Part shown: in pieces, positions 52,511 through 61,900 of the stretch
Numbering within the stretch: position 1 is the stretch's first letter
Layout: every line of letters starts with the position of its first letter
Assembly (NCBI RefSeq): GCF_023715345.1
Contig: NZ_JAMBNY010000002.1
Location: 1 to 64,000, forward strand
Source: Paenibacillus camelliae
GTDB taxonomy: Bacteria > Bacillota > Bacilli > Paenibacillales > Paenibacillaceae
Direction: 5' to 3'
DNA: 64,000 nucleotides
Translations under genes and position numbers: made by a program
Notes under the pieces: model-generated
Database searches by the model: none
The model's input: only the letters and a program-made list of their open reading frames with translations
Told to the model about the DNA's origin: nothing

Positions 52511-53578
52511 ATGGAAAACTTTGCAGAGCAAATCAAGACATTAGCCAAACGTACGCTAAAACTAAAAGACAGCATTCTTACAGAAGAAGCTACCAAGACA
52601 TCTGTTGTAATGCCTTTTTTTCAATCATTAGGATACGATATCTTTAACCCTGAAGAATTTATTCCAGAGTTTACTGCTGATGTTGGTATTAAGAAAGGTG
52701 AAAAAGTAGATTATGCAATCCTACAAAATGGCAATCCCATCATCTTAATTGAAGCAAAATCAATCCAGGAAAAATTAGAAAAACATGACTCACAACTTTT
52801 TAGATATTTCGGAACTACAACGGCTAAGTTCGCAATTCTCACGAATGGTATTACATATCGTTTTTACACTGACTTAGACGAGCAAAACAAAATGGATTCC
52901 ATACCTTTCTTTGAGTTCAACATGCTCGATATCCGCGATCACCAACTAATAGAACTTCAAAAGTTTGCAAAAAGCAACTTTGACGTAGAGCACATTATTA
53001 ATACCGCATCAGAATTAAAATACACTAATGAGATCAAACAGTTTTTACGTACACAGTGGGAGAGTCCTAGCGATGATTTTATAAAACTAATTATTTCTGA
53101 CATATATCCTGGATTAAAGACTAAGCAAGTTGTTGAGAGGTTTAGTGGAATCGTCCATAAATCCTTGAAACAATTTATGAATGATCACTTAAATGACAAA
53201 CTGAAGTCTGCACTAGAGACTACAAATGTCGATGTTAGTAAAGCAATTGAAGAAGTAGCTGTAAGCACAGAAACTAGTAAAAATGAACCTGAAATTGTTA
53301 CTACAGAAGAGGAGATCGAGGGTTATATTACTGTTAAAGTGTTACTCAAGGACATCATTCCGACAGAAAGAATTTTTCATAGAGACAATCAAAGCTATTT
53401 TAATATCTTACTGGATGATAATATTCGCAAATGGATATGCCGTTTATACCTCAACAGGAGTAGCAGCAAGACAATAGTTTTAAATGATGAAAACAGAACA
53501 ACGTACTCGATTGACTCAGTATCAGATATTATCAAGTATAAAGACGAACTTGTTAACGTTACTAAGAATTTTCTTTAA
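52511..53578 (+). CDS. HsdR N-terminal-like nuclease protein
   Basis: 355 residues. PD-(D/E)XK core: Glu25, Asp67 (EKVDYAI), EAKS (81-84), resembling the N-terminal nuclease domain of type I restriction subunits without helicase. C-terminal half unknown. GGAGG seven bases before ATG 52511. Stand-alone; no HsdM/HsdS nearby. Confidence 0.75.
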   Translation: MENFAEQIKTLAKRTLKLKDSILTEEATKTSVVMPFFQSLGYDIFNPEEFIPEFTADVGIKKGEKVDYAILQNGNPIILIEAKSIQEKLEKHDSQLFRYFGTTTAKFAILTNGITYRFYTDLDEQNKMDSIPFFEFNMLDIRDHQLIELQKFAKSNFDVEHIINTASELKYTNEIKQFLRTQWESPSDDFIKLIISDIYPGLKTKQVVERFSGIVHKSLKQFMNDHLNDKLKSALETTNVDVSKAIEEVAVSTETSKNEPEIVTTEEEIEGYITVKVLLKDIIPTERIFHRDNQSYFNILLDDNIRKWICRLYLNRSSSKTIVLNDENRTTYSIDSVSDIIKYKDELVNVTKNFL

Positions 53579-53580
53579 TA

Positions 53581-53615
53581 ATAAGCCCCTCCACCATTAA
53601 GGCAGAGGGGCTTAT
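53581..53615 (+). terminator. Accessory-zone terminator, copy 1
   Basis: ATAAGCCCCTC / GAGGGGCTTAT stem with a 13-base loop. Nearly identical hairpins occur at 54591 and 55848. Confidence 0.75.
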
Positions 53616-53673
53616 TGTTTAATATTTTTCATTGGTTTTACCAACAAAAAAAGAGCCCGCGCAAGCAGACTCT

Positions 53674-53877
53674 CTACTTTACATATTCAATGAGCTCTGA
53701 AATATCCTCTATTTCCAAAGCCACCATAATTTTTTCTAAGTTCTCAGGAGACCATGCCTTTGACTTATTTTGCGCCATATCCCTTACTGTTGGATAGCGT
53801 ATCCCTGTCATTTCAGATACTTTATTAGCATTCAAACGTCTAGCGTGCATTAACTCATCCAATTTCAATCTCAACAC
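53674..53877 (-). CDS. XRE repressor of the small-peptide cassette
   Basis: 67 residues; HTH motif LNANKVSEMTGIRYPTVRDM. Start GTG 53877 (GAGGTGA). Divergent to the peptide genes across an operator-covered intergenic region, so it probably represses both. Confidence 0.7.
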   Translation of the reverse strand: MLRLKLDELMHARRLNANKVSEMTGIRYPTVRDMAQNKSKAWSPENLEKIMVALEIEDISELIEYVK

Positions 53878-53892
53878 ATCTCTCACCTCAAT

Positions 53893-53984
53893 ATTATATT
53901 ATACGAATAGCGAATAAAAATCAACTAATATCGAATAATAATTATACGAATATCGTTGACAAGTATACGAATATCGTATATAAT
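53893..53984 (+). promoter_or_regulatory. Strong promoter with repeated TACGAATA operators
   Basis: Consensus promoter TTGACA (53956-53961), 17-base spacer, TATAAT (53979-53984). The spacer carries TATACGAATATCGTATA; TACGAATAGCG (about 53894), ATATCGAATA (about 53928) and TATACGAATATCG (53944) are further copies. Tight control by the neighbouring XRE protein is inferred. Confidence 0.8.
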
Positions 53985-54012
53985 TAAGATAGTAAAGGAG
54001 GTGATACATAGG

Positions 54013-54144
54013 ATGTTAAAAGATTGGATTGGGCTTCTGACAGCGGTCATTCAATTGGTAACAGCAATCATGCTAATCAAGACCGCTAGTCAGACAAAGA
54101 AAAAAGGAACTAAAAAACGTAAGCCGACCAGCAAACGAAAATAG
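54013..54144 (+). CDS. 43-residue hydrophobic peptide with basic tail
   Basis: 43 residues; one membrane segment (WIGLLTAVIQLVTAIMLI) and a 20-residue Lys/Arg-rich tail. Near-perfect ribosome site AAAGGAGGTGA. The layout resembles small holin-like or type I toxin peptides, but repression by a protein is different. Function not proven. Confidence 0.65.
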   Translation: MLKDWIGLLTAVIQLVTAIMLIKTASQTKKKGTKKRKPTSKRK

Positions 54145-54223
54145 TTCCCTTGGAGAGGGTTAGCGCCCCTCTCCTCCCAATCTTAACATAGATGATTTGA
54201 AAATAAAACCGGGAGATGATTGA

Positions 54224-54451
54224 ATGATTATTGTAGCTAACCAAATTAAGGTAGGAACACAACTTGCTGAAGCTAGTGGAATGATGTACAGCGTGGTCGA
54301 GATCATCAAAGAAACCGAAAAATCAATCACAGTTAGACTTTGTAACGATATGGCAAGCTTCAAAGAACATTGGACAATTAAGCCCAATGGAGAAAAAGGC
54401 GGCGCAATCAAGACATATCGAAAGACAACTAAACTATATGGATTACTATGA
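54224..54451 (+). CDS. Small phage protein (75 aa)
   Basis: 75 residues, beta-rich (IKVGTQLAEASGMMYSVVEI), no known domain. GGGAGATGATTGA before the ATG. Second gene of the XRE-controlled cassette. Confidence 0.55.
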   Translation: MIIVANQIKVGTQLAEASGMMYSVVEIIKETEKSITVRLCNDMASFKEHWTIKPNGEKGGAIKTYRKTTKLYGLL

Positions 54452-54481
54452 GGGGGCTCCCCTCTAAAGGAGGAATGTTCG

Positions 54482-54568
54482 ATGGAAACAGCTACATTAA
54501 TCATCAGTATTGCTGCTCTTGCGATTAGTGTTGTAGCGTTGGTAAAAGTGATTAAAAATCGAGGATAG
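54482..54568 (+). CDS. 28-residue single-membrane-segment peptide
   Basis: 28 residues (METATLIISIAALAISVVAL, then a basic end). AAAGGAGGAATGTTCG before ATG. Size and shape resemble putative holin-like toxins. Followed by a terminator at 54591. Confidence 0.55.
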   Translation: METATLIISIAALAISVVALVKVIKNRG

Positions 54569-54590
54569 TAACTATGCAAACAACTGCAAA

Positions 54591-54621
54591 AAGCCCCTCT
54601 ACCACTAAGGCAGAGGGGCTT
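54591..54621 (+). terminator. Accessory-zone terminator, copy 2
   Basis: AAGCCCCTC / GAGGGGCTT stem; same loop as the copy at 53581 but for two bases. 54622-54833 holds no gene. Confidence 0.75.
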
Positions 54622-54833
54622 CACTTTGTCTATTTAGTAACCTCAGTAATATTTTTTGTTTTAATAACACTTTAATGGACGTAGTTACTACCAGTTGTAG
54701 CCATCACATCACTTTTTATAGTTGTACTTACCTAAATTGTACCATATAATTTTGAGAAACGAGTAAAATTTTGTATATTGTTGTACAATTGTTTGTTATT
54801 TTACAAAAAACATATTATTAAGGAGAGATAGAT

Positions 54834-55757
54834 TTGAAAAAAATATTTATTACCATACTTTCATTCATTTTATTAGTTACACTTCCTATTACTACATCAG
54901 CAAGCTCTAATCCACCTAATTTTTATGTAGATGGACAACTGTTTTTCACCCCTTCAGGTGAACCAGTACCTTATATAAATAAAGAACAACGCACAATGGG
55001 ATCGTTACGATTGATAGCCACAGCTCTTGGGGTAGAAAGCAAGAATATTAAGTGGGATAATGCGAAACAAACCGCGACGTTAACGAGAGGAAAATACGCG
55101 GTATCTGTGACGGTTGGAAAAAAAGTAATTATCGTTAATGGCAAAAACGTTACGATGGACACTGTTGCAGAAATGAAACAAAATCGTATATTTATTCCGG
55201 CTCGCTTTATTGCACAAGGATTAGGCATGAAGATCAGCTTTGATAGTGCAACGAATACGGTAAATTTCATCACTGGCGATAAAGACGTAGTTTATCATAA
55301 TTTTGCCAATTATGGCTTGACACAACTTAAAGAGCTACCGATTGCTATTGCTGCCGGTGGACTAGAGATCACTTACCACGATGCGTTTCTGTATAAAACT
55401 AACTCGATGGAAGGAAAAGCAATAAATAGTAGATATAACATTGTTGACTATGACATTGGGTCACATCTTCTATGGATGAAAGTTACGCTTAAAAATAACA
55501 GTGATAAAAAGATAGCAAGTAATTATTCTGATCTACAGCTAAAAATAGGAGTGCTAAGTGCTTTTGGTAAAACTTTGTCATACGGGTTTTCTAAAGAAGA
55601 TGATTACATTTATACTTGGTCTTTAGAACCAAATGAATCTATTACAGGGTATGTGGCCTTCTTAAAAAAAGACGATTCACAGATAGATAGAATTGTGTTA
55701 AGTACAACTCATGGAACAGCGAATAATGCAGTACGTATAGCTGAAAAGGTGAATTAA
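54834..55757 (+). CDS. Second secreted stalk-domain protein
   Basis: 307 residues with signal peptide and two-part stalk domain (MGSLRLIATALGVESKNIKW; IFIPARFIAQGLGMKISFDS), then a beta domain that may be immunoglobulin-like. TTG start with AAGGAG upstream. Same family as the gene at 50585 but not a recent copy. Lysogenic conversion candidate. Confidence 0.75.
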   Translation: MKKIFITILSFILLVTLPITTSASSNPPNFYVDGQLFFTPSGEPVPYINKEQRTMGSLRLIATALGVESKNIKWDNAKQTATLTRGKYAVSVTVGKKVIIVNGKNVTMDTVAEMKQNRIFIPARFIAQGLGMKISFDSATNTVNFITGDKDVVYHNFANYGLTQLKELPIAIAAGGLEITYHDAFLYKTNSMEGKAINSRYNIVDYDIGSHLLWMKVTLKNNSDKKIASNYSDLQLKIGVLSAFGKTLSYGFSKEDDYIYTWSLEPNESITGYVAFLKKDDSQIDRIVLSTTHGTANNAVRIAEKVN

Positions 55758-55847
55758 TGTTCTTCTGCAGGAGACTGCACTAAAAAAAGAAATAAAAAAA
55801 CATAATGATTTTTTAAGCAAACGTGAACTTCTTTTGAAATAAAAATA

Positions 55848-55873
55848 GCCCCTCCACCATTAAGGCAGAGGGG
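55848..55873 (+). terminator. Accessory-zone terminator, copy 3
   Basis: GCCCCTC / GAGGGG stem with the same loop as the copy at 53581, followed by TTTCTTTGTTTT. Confidence 0.75.
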
Positions 55874-56008
55874 ATTTCTTTGTTTTAATTTAATTGCAAA
55901 CCGAAACAAAAATTCCACATATCGCCAAAATGTGACTTTTGGATTATAATTGTTTGAAGTTGTTAACAAACAAATACTCCATTTGGTGGAGAAAATAAAG
56001 CAGGTGAT

Positions 56009-57001
56009 ATGATGGAAAAGCTTCCTAATGATAATGTTTACAAAAATGAAGATAAAATGGTTGAAAAAAGTATCGAAGCTTTTATTCTAGGGATAGAAAT
56101 ATACAACAAACCTACAATTAAATACAGGGTAGAAGGGTTTAGCTTCTTTATATGTAACGCATGGGAACTTATGTTAAAATCATATCTTATTAAGACTATG
56201 GGTCAAGACTGTATATATTACAAAGACAATCGCGATCGTACAATAACTTTGGAAAACTGTATTCGTTTGATTTTCACGAATGACAAAGATCCACTTCGCC
56301 TAAATCTTGAAAAAATAGTTCAACTGAGAAATACGAGCACTCATTTCATTACTACTGAATACGAAATGGTATATGTACCTCTTTTTCAAGCATGCGTATT
56401 AAACTATTCGGAAAAGATGTCAGATTTTCACGGGATAGACATGACGTCATACATCCCCCAAAATTTTCTTGCGTTGAATATTTCTATGGAAGCCATTGAT
56501 AACACAAAAATAATTGCAAAATACCCAGAAGAAATTGCTAAAAAGTTAATTAATGCGAATGAAGAATTACTGAGTCTAAGCAGCGTTAAAAATCCGAATT
56601 TCGCTATAGTAATTGAACATCACCATTATATTGTCAAAGATAAAAAGAAGGCGACTTCATTTGTTGGAATTGATAATTCAGCAGATGCAAAGGTGAAAAT
56701 CATTAAAGAGGTCAGGGATATAAGCAAAACACACCCCTACAATGCAAAAAAATGCATTGAACGTATTAACAAAAAGCTCGAAGGTTTAGATATTAGTGTT
56801 AAAGTTAATCAGCATTCATTCGGCTTATTGACTAAATACTATTCTCTCAAGGGTAACGACAATTATCATTATCCTTTTGAGACAGGGACTATTACTTATC
56901 ATTCTTATTCTCAACAAACAATTGACCTGATTGTAAATGAAATTAAAAATGACCCTGTCAATATCATTCACAATATCAAAGAAGCTTTAAAAAACAAATA
57001 G
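56009..57001 (+). CDS. DUF3644-like protein with HEPN-type motif (putative defence)
   Basis: 330 residues. The N terminus (YRVEGFSFFICNAWELMLKS) and LRNTSTHFI (Arg107-x4-His112) suggest a HEPN-type RNase core as in DUF3644 proteins often linked with abortive infection. C terminus unknown. Start ATG 56009 or 56012. Followed at once by a structured RNA candidate. Confidence 0.6.
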   Translation: MMEKLPNDNVYKNEDKMVEKSIEAFILGIEIYNKPTIKYRVEGFSFFICNAWELMLKSYLIKTMGQDCIYYKDNRDRTITLENCIRLIFTNDKDPLRLNLEKIVQLRNTSTHFITTEYEMVYVPLFQACVLNYSEKMSDFHGIDMTSYIPQNFLALNISMEAIDNTKIIAKYPEEIAKKLINANEELLSLSSVKNPNFAIVIEHHHYIVKDKKKATSFVGIDNSADAKVKIIKEVRDISKTHPYNAKKCIERINKKLEGLDISVKVNQHSFGLLTKYYSLKGNDNYHYPFETGTITYHSYSQQTIDLIVNEIKNDPVNIIHNIKEALKNK

Positions 57002-57088
57002 AGATAACCCCAGGGGCAAAGGAATTCTAAGCACGCCTTGTGCCTACTCCCATTCGGGAACCCAGCCTTATCCTTCACGAGTTATCTC
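57001..57088. ncRNA. Structured RNA candidate after the DUF3644 gene
   Basis: GAGATAAC (57001-57008) and GTTATCTC (57081-57088) close an 8-bp stem. Inside, AAGGA/TCCTT (57019-57023, 57071-57075) enclose two hairpins, GCAC-GTGC (57031-57043) and TCCC-GGGA (57048-57059). The symmetry lets either strand fold. No open frame fits. Not a tRNA. Identity unknown. Confidence 0.45.
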
Positions 57089-57166
57089 CGTTAACTATAT
57101 TATACGAATTTTCGAAATTTATGCAAATTTTTTTCCGTATAGGGCAACAAATTAATTTAGAATATT

Positions 57167-57204
57167 AAAAGATCTACTGACCTTTTACCGACAGTAGATC
57201 TTTT
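57167..57204. terminator. Terminator after the lysis genes
   Basis: AAAAGATCTACTG / CAGTAGATCTTTT stem, T-runs on both sides, so it stops the leftward late transcript and may act both ways. Confidence 0.75.
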
Positions 57205-57208
57205 ATGT

Positions 57209-57871
57209 TTAAGTTAACCGCATTACAACGACATTATTGAGCCAGTTTAATTCACTATTAGTAAGAGTTCGAAGCTGCACCTTTTCCAGCCACTTCACAT
57301 CGGTTATAACCTTTTGATCGAGCAACTTTTGAATGTTAAGGCTGAGCACTTTCCATTGATAATCAGTAAGCTTCAATTCTTCATCATCTCCTTTTTGTAC
57401 CCCGTTTACAAGATCAGCTATAAACTTATCCATGCTGATAACAGGACATGCTTTCCAACTATAGCCTGGATATTGCGAATGGCCTTTTACTTCCTTTGCA
57501 TTAGATAACTCTTGCTGCAGCTTACGAACTAACCATATGGCAGCTGCATATTGCTCAGTGGTTGGATGTTGCGTCCTAAAGTCACCGACTAAGCAGATGC
57601 CTAGTGCGTGTTTGTTGCTGTTGCCAACGTGGTATGTCACAACATTGTGATCGTGGCACTTATAGATGGTACCATCACGCTGTATCACATATGGATAAGC
57701 GATACCAGGCCAGCCGTTAGTGTTTACGTGGTACGTTGCAAAAGCCTCAGGGCTTCCTGAAACAGTAAGAGAGTGATGGATCGCGATGGATCTAATATCA
57801 CTCTCTTTACGTGTACTGTATCTTTTTGTTTTGTGAGTAAGCAGCTTGCCGCGTAAATCAACAATTTGCAT
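57209..57871 (-). CDS. Phage endolysin: N-acetylmuramoyl-L-alanine amidase
   Basis: 220 residues. Amidase_2/PGRP domain at about 25-155 with zinc ligands in IAIHHS and GHSQYPG...ACPV. C-terminal helical domain may bind cell wall. Start overlaps the holin stop (TGATG). Degrades peptidoglycan for lysis. Confidence 0.9.
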   Translation of the reverse strand: MQIVDLRGKLLTHKTKRYSTRKESDIRSIAIHHSLTVSGSPEAFATYHVNTNGWPGIAYPYVIQRDGTIYKCHDHNVVTYHVGNSNKHALGICLVGDFRTQHPTTEQYAAAIWLVRKLQQELSNAKEVKGHSQYPGYSWKACPVISMDKFIADLVNGVQKGDDEELKLTDYQWKVLSLNIQKLLDQKVITDVKWLEKVQLRTLTNSELNWLNNVVVMRLT

Positions 57872-58134
57872 CACTCATCACCCTTTGTAGATTGCTTGAC
57901 CAACTGATGCCCATAGACAGCACAGGCTCCCGTTATAACACCTTGAATGATTACCTCTACTGTCCAACCTAACAAGCCGCAGGACAACAACACAGCTGCT
58001 ACAGTAACGATATAGACAATAGTCCAGTCTGGCACTCGTGGAGTCTTTTTGAGTGTAAAGCCAATTACCCAACATGCAGCCAATACGATTAATAACCTCG
58101 CATCAATAAGACCTTGTACGATTTCCCAATTCAT
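57871..58134 (-). CDS. Phage holin
   Basis: 87 residues with two to three membrane segments (LLIVLAACWVIGFTL; VYIVTVAAVLLSCGLLGW) and HQLVKQSTKG tail, typical of a phage holin family in Bacillales. Located immediately before the endolysin. Confidence 0.8.
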   Translation of the reverse strand: MNWEIVQGLIDARLLIVLAACWVIGFTLKKTPRVPDWTIVYIVTVAAVLLSCGLLGWTVEVIIQGVITGACAVYGHQLVKQSTKGDE

Positions 58135-58152
58135 TTAACATCATCCCTTCAA

Positions 58153-58452
58153 TTAATCCATTTTTATTGGCAGCCTGTCTAAGATTCTGCCAAGCATCTG
58201 ATCCTGCCGGTTGTTTCGTTCGGAAAGCTCTTTTCTCATCTCAGCAACGTTCTGATTGACAGATGCCACTTCCTGAAATGACTCAGCAAGTTTATCGATC
58301 GTTGCAATATAACGGGCTTCACGATTGTCATTCTGCTTCATGATCGTTTTATTCTGAAGCCAAAATGCAGCACCAACCGCTATGAATAAAAAAAAGAAGA
58401 TGCCCAGCCCTTGGGCAACTCCTACTTCAAACAGTTTGTCTACCATCCCCAT
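58153..58452 (-). CDS. BhlA/UviB-like holin-related protein
   Basis: 99 residues; single membrane segment (GLGIFFFLFIAVGAAFWL) and charged coiled C terminus, as in BhlA of SPbeta. Could act as holin or antiholin with the neighbouring gene. Confidence 0.8.
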   Translation of the reverse strand: MGMVDKLFEVGVAQGLGIFFFLFIAVGAAFWLQNKTIMKQNDNREARYIATIDKLAESFQEVASVNQNVAEMRKELSERNNRQDQMLGRILDRLPIKMD

Positions 58453-58468
58453 ACCCCCATTTTGGCAA

Positions 58469-58492
58469 TAAAAAAAGACCTACTCTGTAGTG
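58469..58492 (-). terminator. Terminator at the end of XkdX
   Basis: GACC-CTAC / GTAG-GGTC hairpin with T7 on the minus strand, overlapping the XkdX stop. Confidence 0.6.
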
Positions 58493-58617
58493 GTCTCACC
58501 TTCGTTTATGATTTGATTGTATTCCTCCAGCGTGATCCATCCCTTGGTAACTGCGTTTTGTAGGCCTTGCTCATTGAGCTTACCTGTGTCATGAAGTCGT
58601 TTAAGTGTCTCGAACAT
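58480..58617 (-). CDS. XkdX-family small tail protein
   Basis: 45 residues; MFETLKRLHDTGKLNEQGLQ and VTKGWITLEEYNQII are XkdX hallmarks. TAATG overlap with the upstream gene. Usually located after tail fibre genes. Confidence 0.8.
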   Translation of the reverse strand: MFETLKRLHDTGKLNEQGLQNAVTKGWITLEEYNQIINEGETTTE

Positions 58618-58919
58618 TATTCAGCACCTCCTAGACTATCTAAGATCAGCATATCAATGAGAGCTTGCTGTTGGTCTATACGCACTTGCATTTCCTGCTC
58701 CGGAGTGAGTGGCACATCGATCTCTTCAAACCACACTTCACCATCTGCATTAGCACATAAGATGTGACCTTTGCCGATTTGCGCTTCTGGGAATGCAGGT
58801 TGCTCATCGATAAGCACGCCATCTGATGTGTCTAGTTCTGCATTCTCCGGTGCATCCATGTTGTACATAATTGAAGTAACAAGCTTTTCGCCTTCCCAAT
58901 TACCTTTAAGTAAATACAT
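58617..58919 (-). CDS. Small phage tail-region protein (100 aa)
   Basis: 100 residues, acidic, ending EMQVRIDQQQALIDMLILD. Sits between fibre and XkdX genes as in many Bacillales phages; possibly a fibre chaperone. Function unknown. Confidence 0.6.
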   Translation of the reverse strand: MYLLKGNWEGEKLVTSIMYNMDAPENAELDTSDGVLIDEQPAFPEAQIGKGHILCANADGEVWFEEIDVPLTPEQEMQVRIDQQQALIDMLILDSLGGAE

Positions 58920-58932
58920 GAAATTTCCCCCC

Positions 58933-61900
58933 TTATAAGACTTTGTAGCCTAACACGTTTTGCGAAAGCTTTCTGACGTACTTTGCGCCAGCAGTAGTAC
59001 CAGAGTGTGCAGTATACACATTACCACTTGAATCTACCGCTACACCTTTACCTAGCGTCATACCACCATTACGCCAAACCTCAGTGCCATCGCGACCAAA
59101 CTTTCTAACTTGCGCTCCGGAGGTACCGGATACAGCATAAGCATAACCTGCATCATCGGCAGTTACAGCGTCAAATGATGAAGAGTTAGTAATTGCCCAT
59201 ATTTCTGAACCACTAGGGTCAAGTTTTCTTAGAACTTTATTTCCCGTTGTAACATTATGCGCCGTATATACGTTACCAGAAGAATCAACTGCAATACTTC
59301 TCGCATTAGCCACGTCTGTCTTTGCCCATACCTCAGTGCCACTTGAGTTAAGTTTTCTAACCGCTTTTCCACCAAGTGCAACAGAGTTTGCACAGTACAC
59401 ATTCCCGGATGAATCAACTGCCACACCTTGACCACTGTCAACATCCGTTTTTGCCCATAACTCCGTTCCACTTGAGTTAAGTTTTCTTATCTGTTTTGAT
59501 GAGCTGTGTGCGACATATACAGTTCCAGAAGAATCTACAGTTATATCATTTGCAACACCAGCATCTGTCTTTGCCCAAATTTCTGATCCACTGGAGCTGA
59601 GTTTTCTTACAGATTTACTGCCAACTAAAACACCGTTAGCCGCATATACATTGCCAGACGTATCCACCGCTACCGCGTTCCCAGAACCAACATCTGTGTT
59701 TGCCCAAACCTCTTCACCTAGTGAGTTGAGTTTTCTTATCTGCTTGCCACTTATATGTGCAGAGTACACGTTACCAGATGAGTCAACTGCTACGTCATTG
59801 CCACTAACAACCTCGGTGTTAGCCCAAACCTCAGTAGCAACATTACCCGTTTCAATCGCAATCTTATCAAGTGGAACTACATCGCCTGTTCCCCACCCCC
59901 CTCCACTAGCTAAGATAAAAGCCGTTCCATCATAGATGAAGGTGTAGATGCGACCTGCAACTCCTTGGAATCTGTCCGTACCGTTGGAGGCATATAATGC
60001 TTTAGCGCCAAGTCCATTCACGTTAAGAGTAGGGTTTGTTCCTGTATTTGTATGGAGTTTTACTTTTACATCCATACCAGAGTACAACTTGCTAGGCGCA
60101 GGAGATAATGTTAATACGTAAGCCGTTGCCGAACCTGTTGTAGTACCGTACCGTGTCCTGTTATCGATCGCCTGCTTTACCCTCCAAGGAGTCATCATTG
60201 CGGTGTTGTCTGCCCCTGCTTCTGCTTCTGCCTCAGTTGCGATTTCGGGAATTGCATCGGTGTACGCCAATGTTTTAGGAGACCCCCAAGTGGTTGAGCC
60301 ATAAGTCCCTTGATAGTGGTAAATAGCTTGATTACCCTTAGCGAACACAAGAGCATTTACCTTTTGCCCAGAGGTGTCGTGATATCCGTTCAGTGCAAGT
60401 ATATCCACATAGGAAGTATTTGCAGAACCCGTCATACCCCCAAGAGTCGAGAAGTAGTGGGCTAGACTATCGTCTTTGAGGTTATTCGGTCTAACCGTTC
60501 GGTTATCAATGGCCTTGATTGAATTAGCGTTATCAACTGTTTTTTGTACGAATGACGTGTTGGCAGCAGTTGTGTCGTTTGAACCCGTTGCAGCTGTAGG
60601 TACTCTAACATTACCCGAAAAATTAGGAGAGTCTAAAGGCGCCATGTCTTTCCAATCGGTCCAAGAACCGCTAAAACATTGTCTAATTCTTAACAACGCA
60701 GAAGTTGGGTTATTATAGGATACCGCTATCTGTGCTCTATTTGCTGTTTTATTACTGTAGAACATGGTGTATATGTGCCAATAGAGACCTCCACCTGGCC
60801 CATTACCGTGATTTGTTAGAATATACGATTCTTGTGTCGTATTAGGGTCAGAACTACTACCACTTGCCACTGAATTAACCGCGTAAGAATTTACAAACTC
60901 TGTATTGGCTATTTGATTATTCTTAGTATTTATATTTGCAGTTGGAGCTGTTGGAGTACCTTTGAAGTTAGGGCTATTTAAAGACGGTATTTCTAACCAA
61001 TTAGACCATTCATCAGATACTGTTGTTGTTTGATTTCTAAATTGTATGGACTCTGCATAACCAGCTTGAGTAGGATACATAATTTGATAGATTCTATTCG
61101 GGCCAGCTTTAACAGTTTCAACCAACGCATACCCTATCGGCCAATTTCCTGAGGAAGCTGAAGACCCTATTGTAAATACGCTCCTACCGTTCGGGTAAGA
61201 TGATGGTGGGTCAGACGGCACTTTAGCGCTAATTACAGGATGGTTAGCAGCAATAGCCCTCGCTTTAGCAAAAGCTGTTGTTGAAATTCTTGAGCTGTCG
61301 TCTTCTGCTGGAGGTTCTGTAGTCGTAGGGGTACCAGTAAACGTTGGAGAGTCCAACTCAGCAATTTCATCCCAGCCCGCCCAAGAGCCGTTCCCGTTAA
61401 AATTACCTCTCATAAATACGCCGTTAACAGAATAGTATAGCGCAAACCCTCTACTAGAAGATATTCTTGTTACTTCTAAGTTTCCAGAATGCGGTAGTCC
61501 TAAACCGCCCATATTAGAAGAGAATACGTTCATAAAAAATTTACTCTTATCGGGTAATGCGTCAAATATTTGCTGCATAGTAGCGGTATCATTCAACCCA
61601 ATAGCTGATGCTCCAGTAAACACTCTCCAACCGTTAACCATTTCAGAGTTCAAGTTCTCTTGTAGAGTACCATCCTTATTTGGTTTTGTGTTCCAAGCTG
61701 TCCTCTCAGCTGCGGTAATGTGCACTGTTGAGTTATCGGTATGAGTATTTAAGTTTGTCTGTACAGCATTTGCTTTTGCCTGTGCTCCGGTGGTTGTTTC
61801 CTTTGCGTTCCAGTTTGTACGCTCTGAGGCTGTGATATGTTTAATTGTATCGGAAGCATGCGCATTGACTTTGCTAGTCGCATCTGACGCTGCTGCGCTT

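Noticed and set aside
57001..57088. Structured element as a tRNA or known ribozyme
   Set aside because: Arms and loop sizes do not fit a tRNA, there is no T-loop or CCA, and no hammerhead core is seen.
58960..59850. Fibre repeats considered as CRISPR or satellite
   Set aside because: They are in frame and encode a regular protein repeat.
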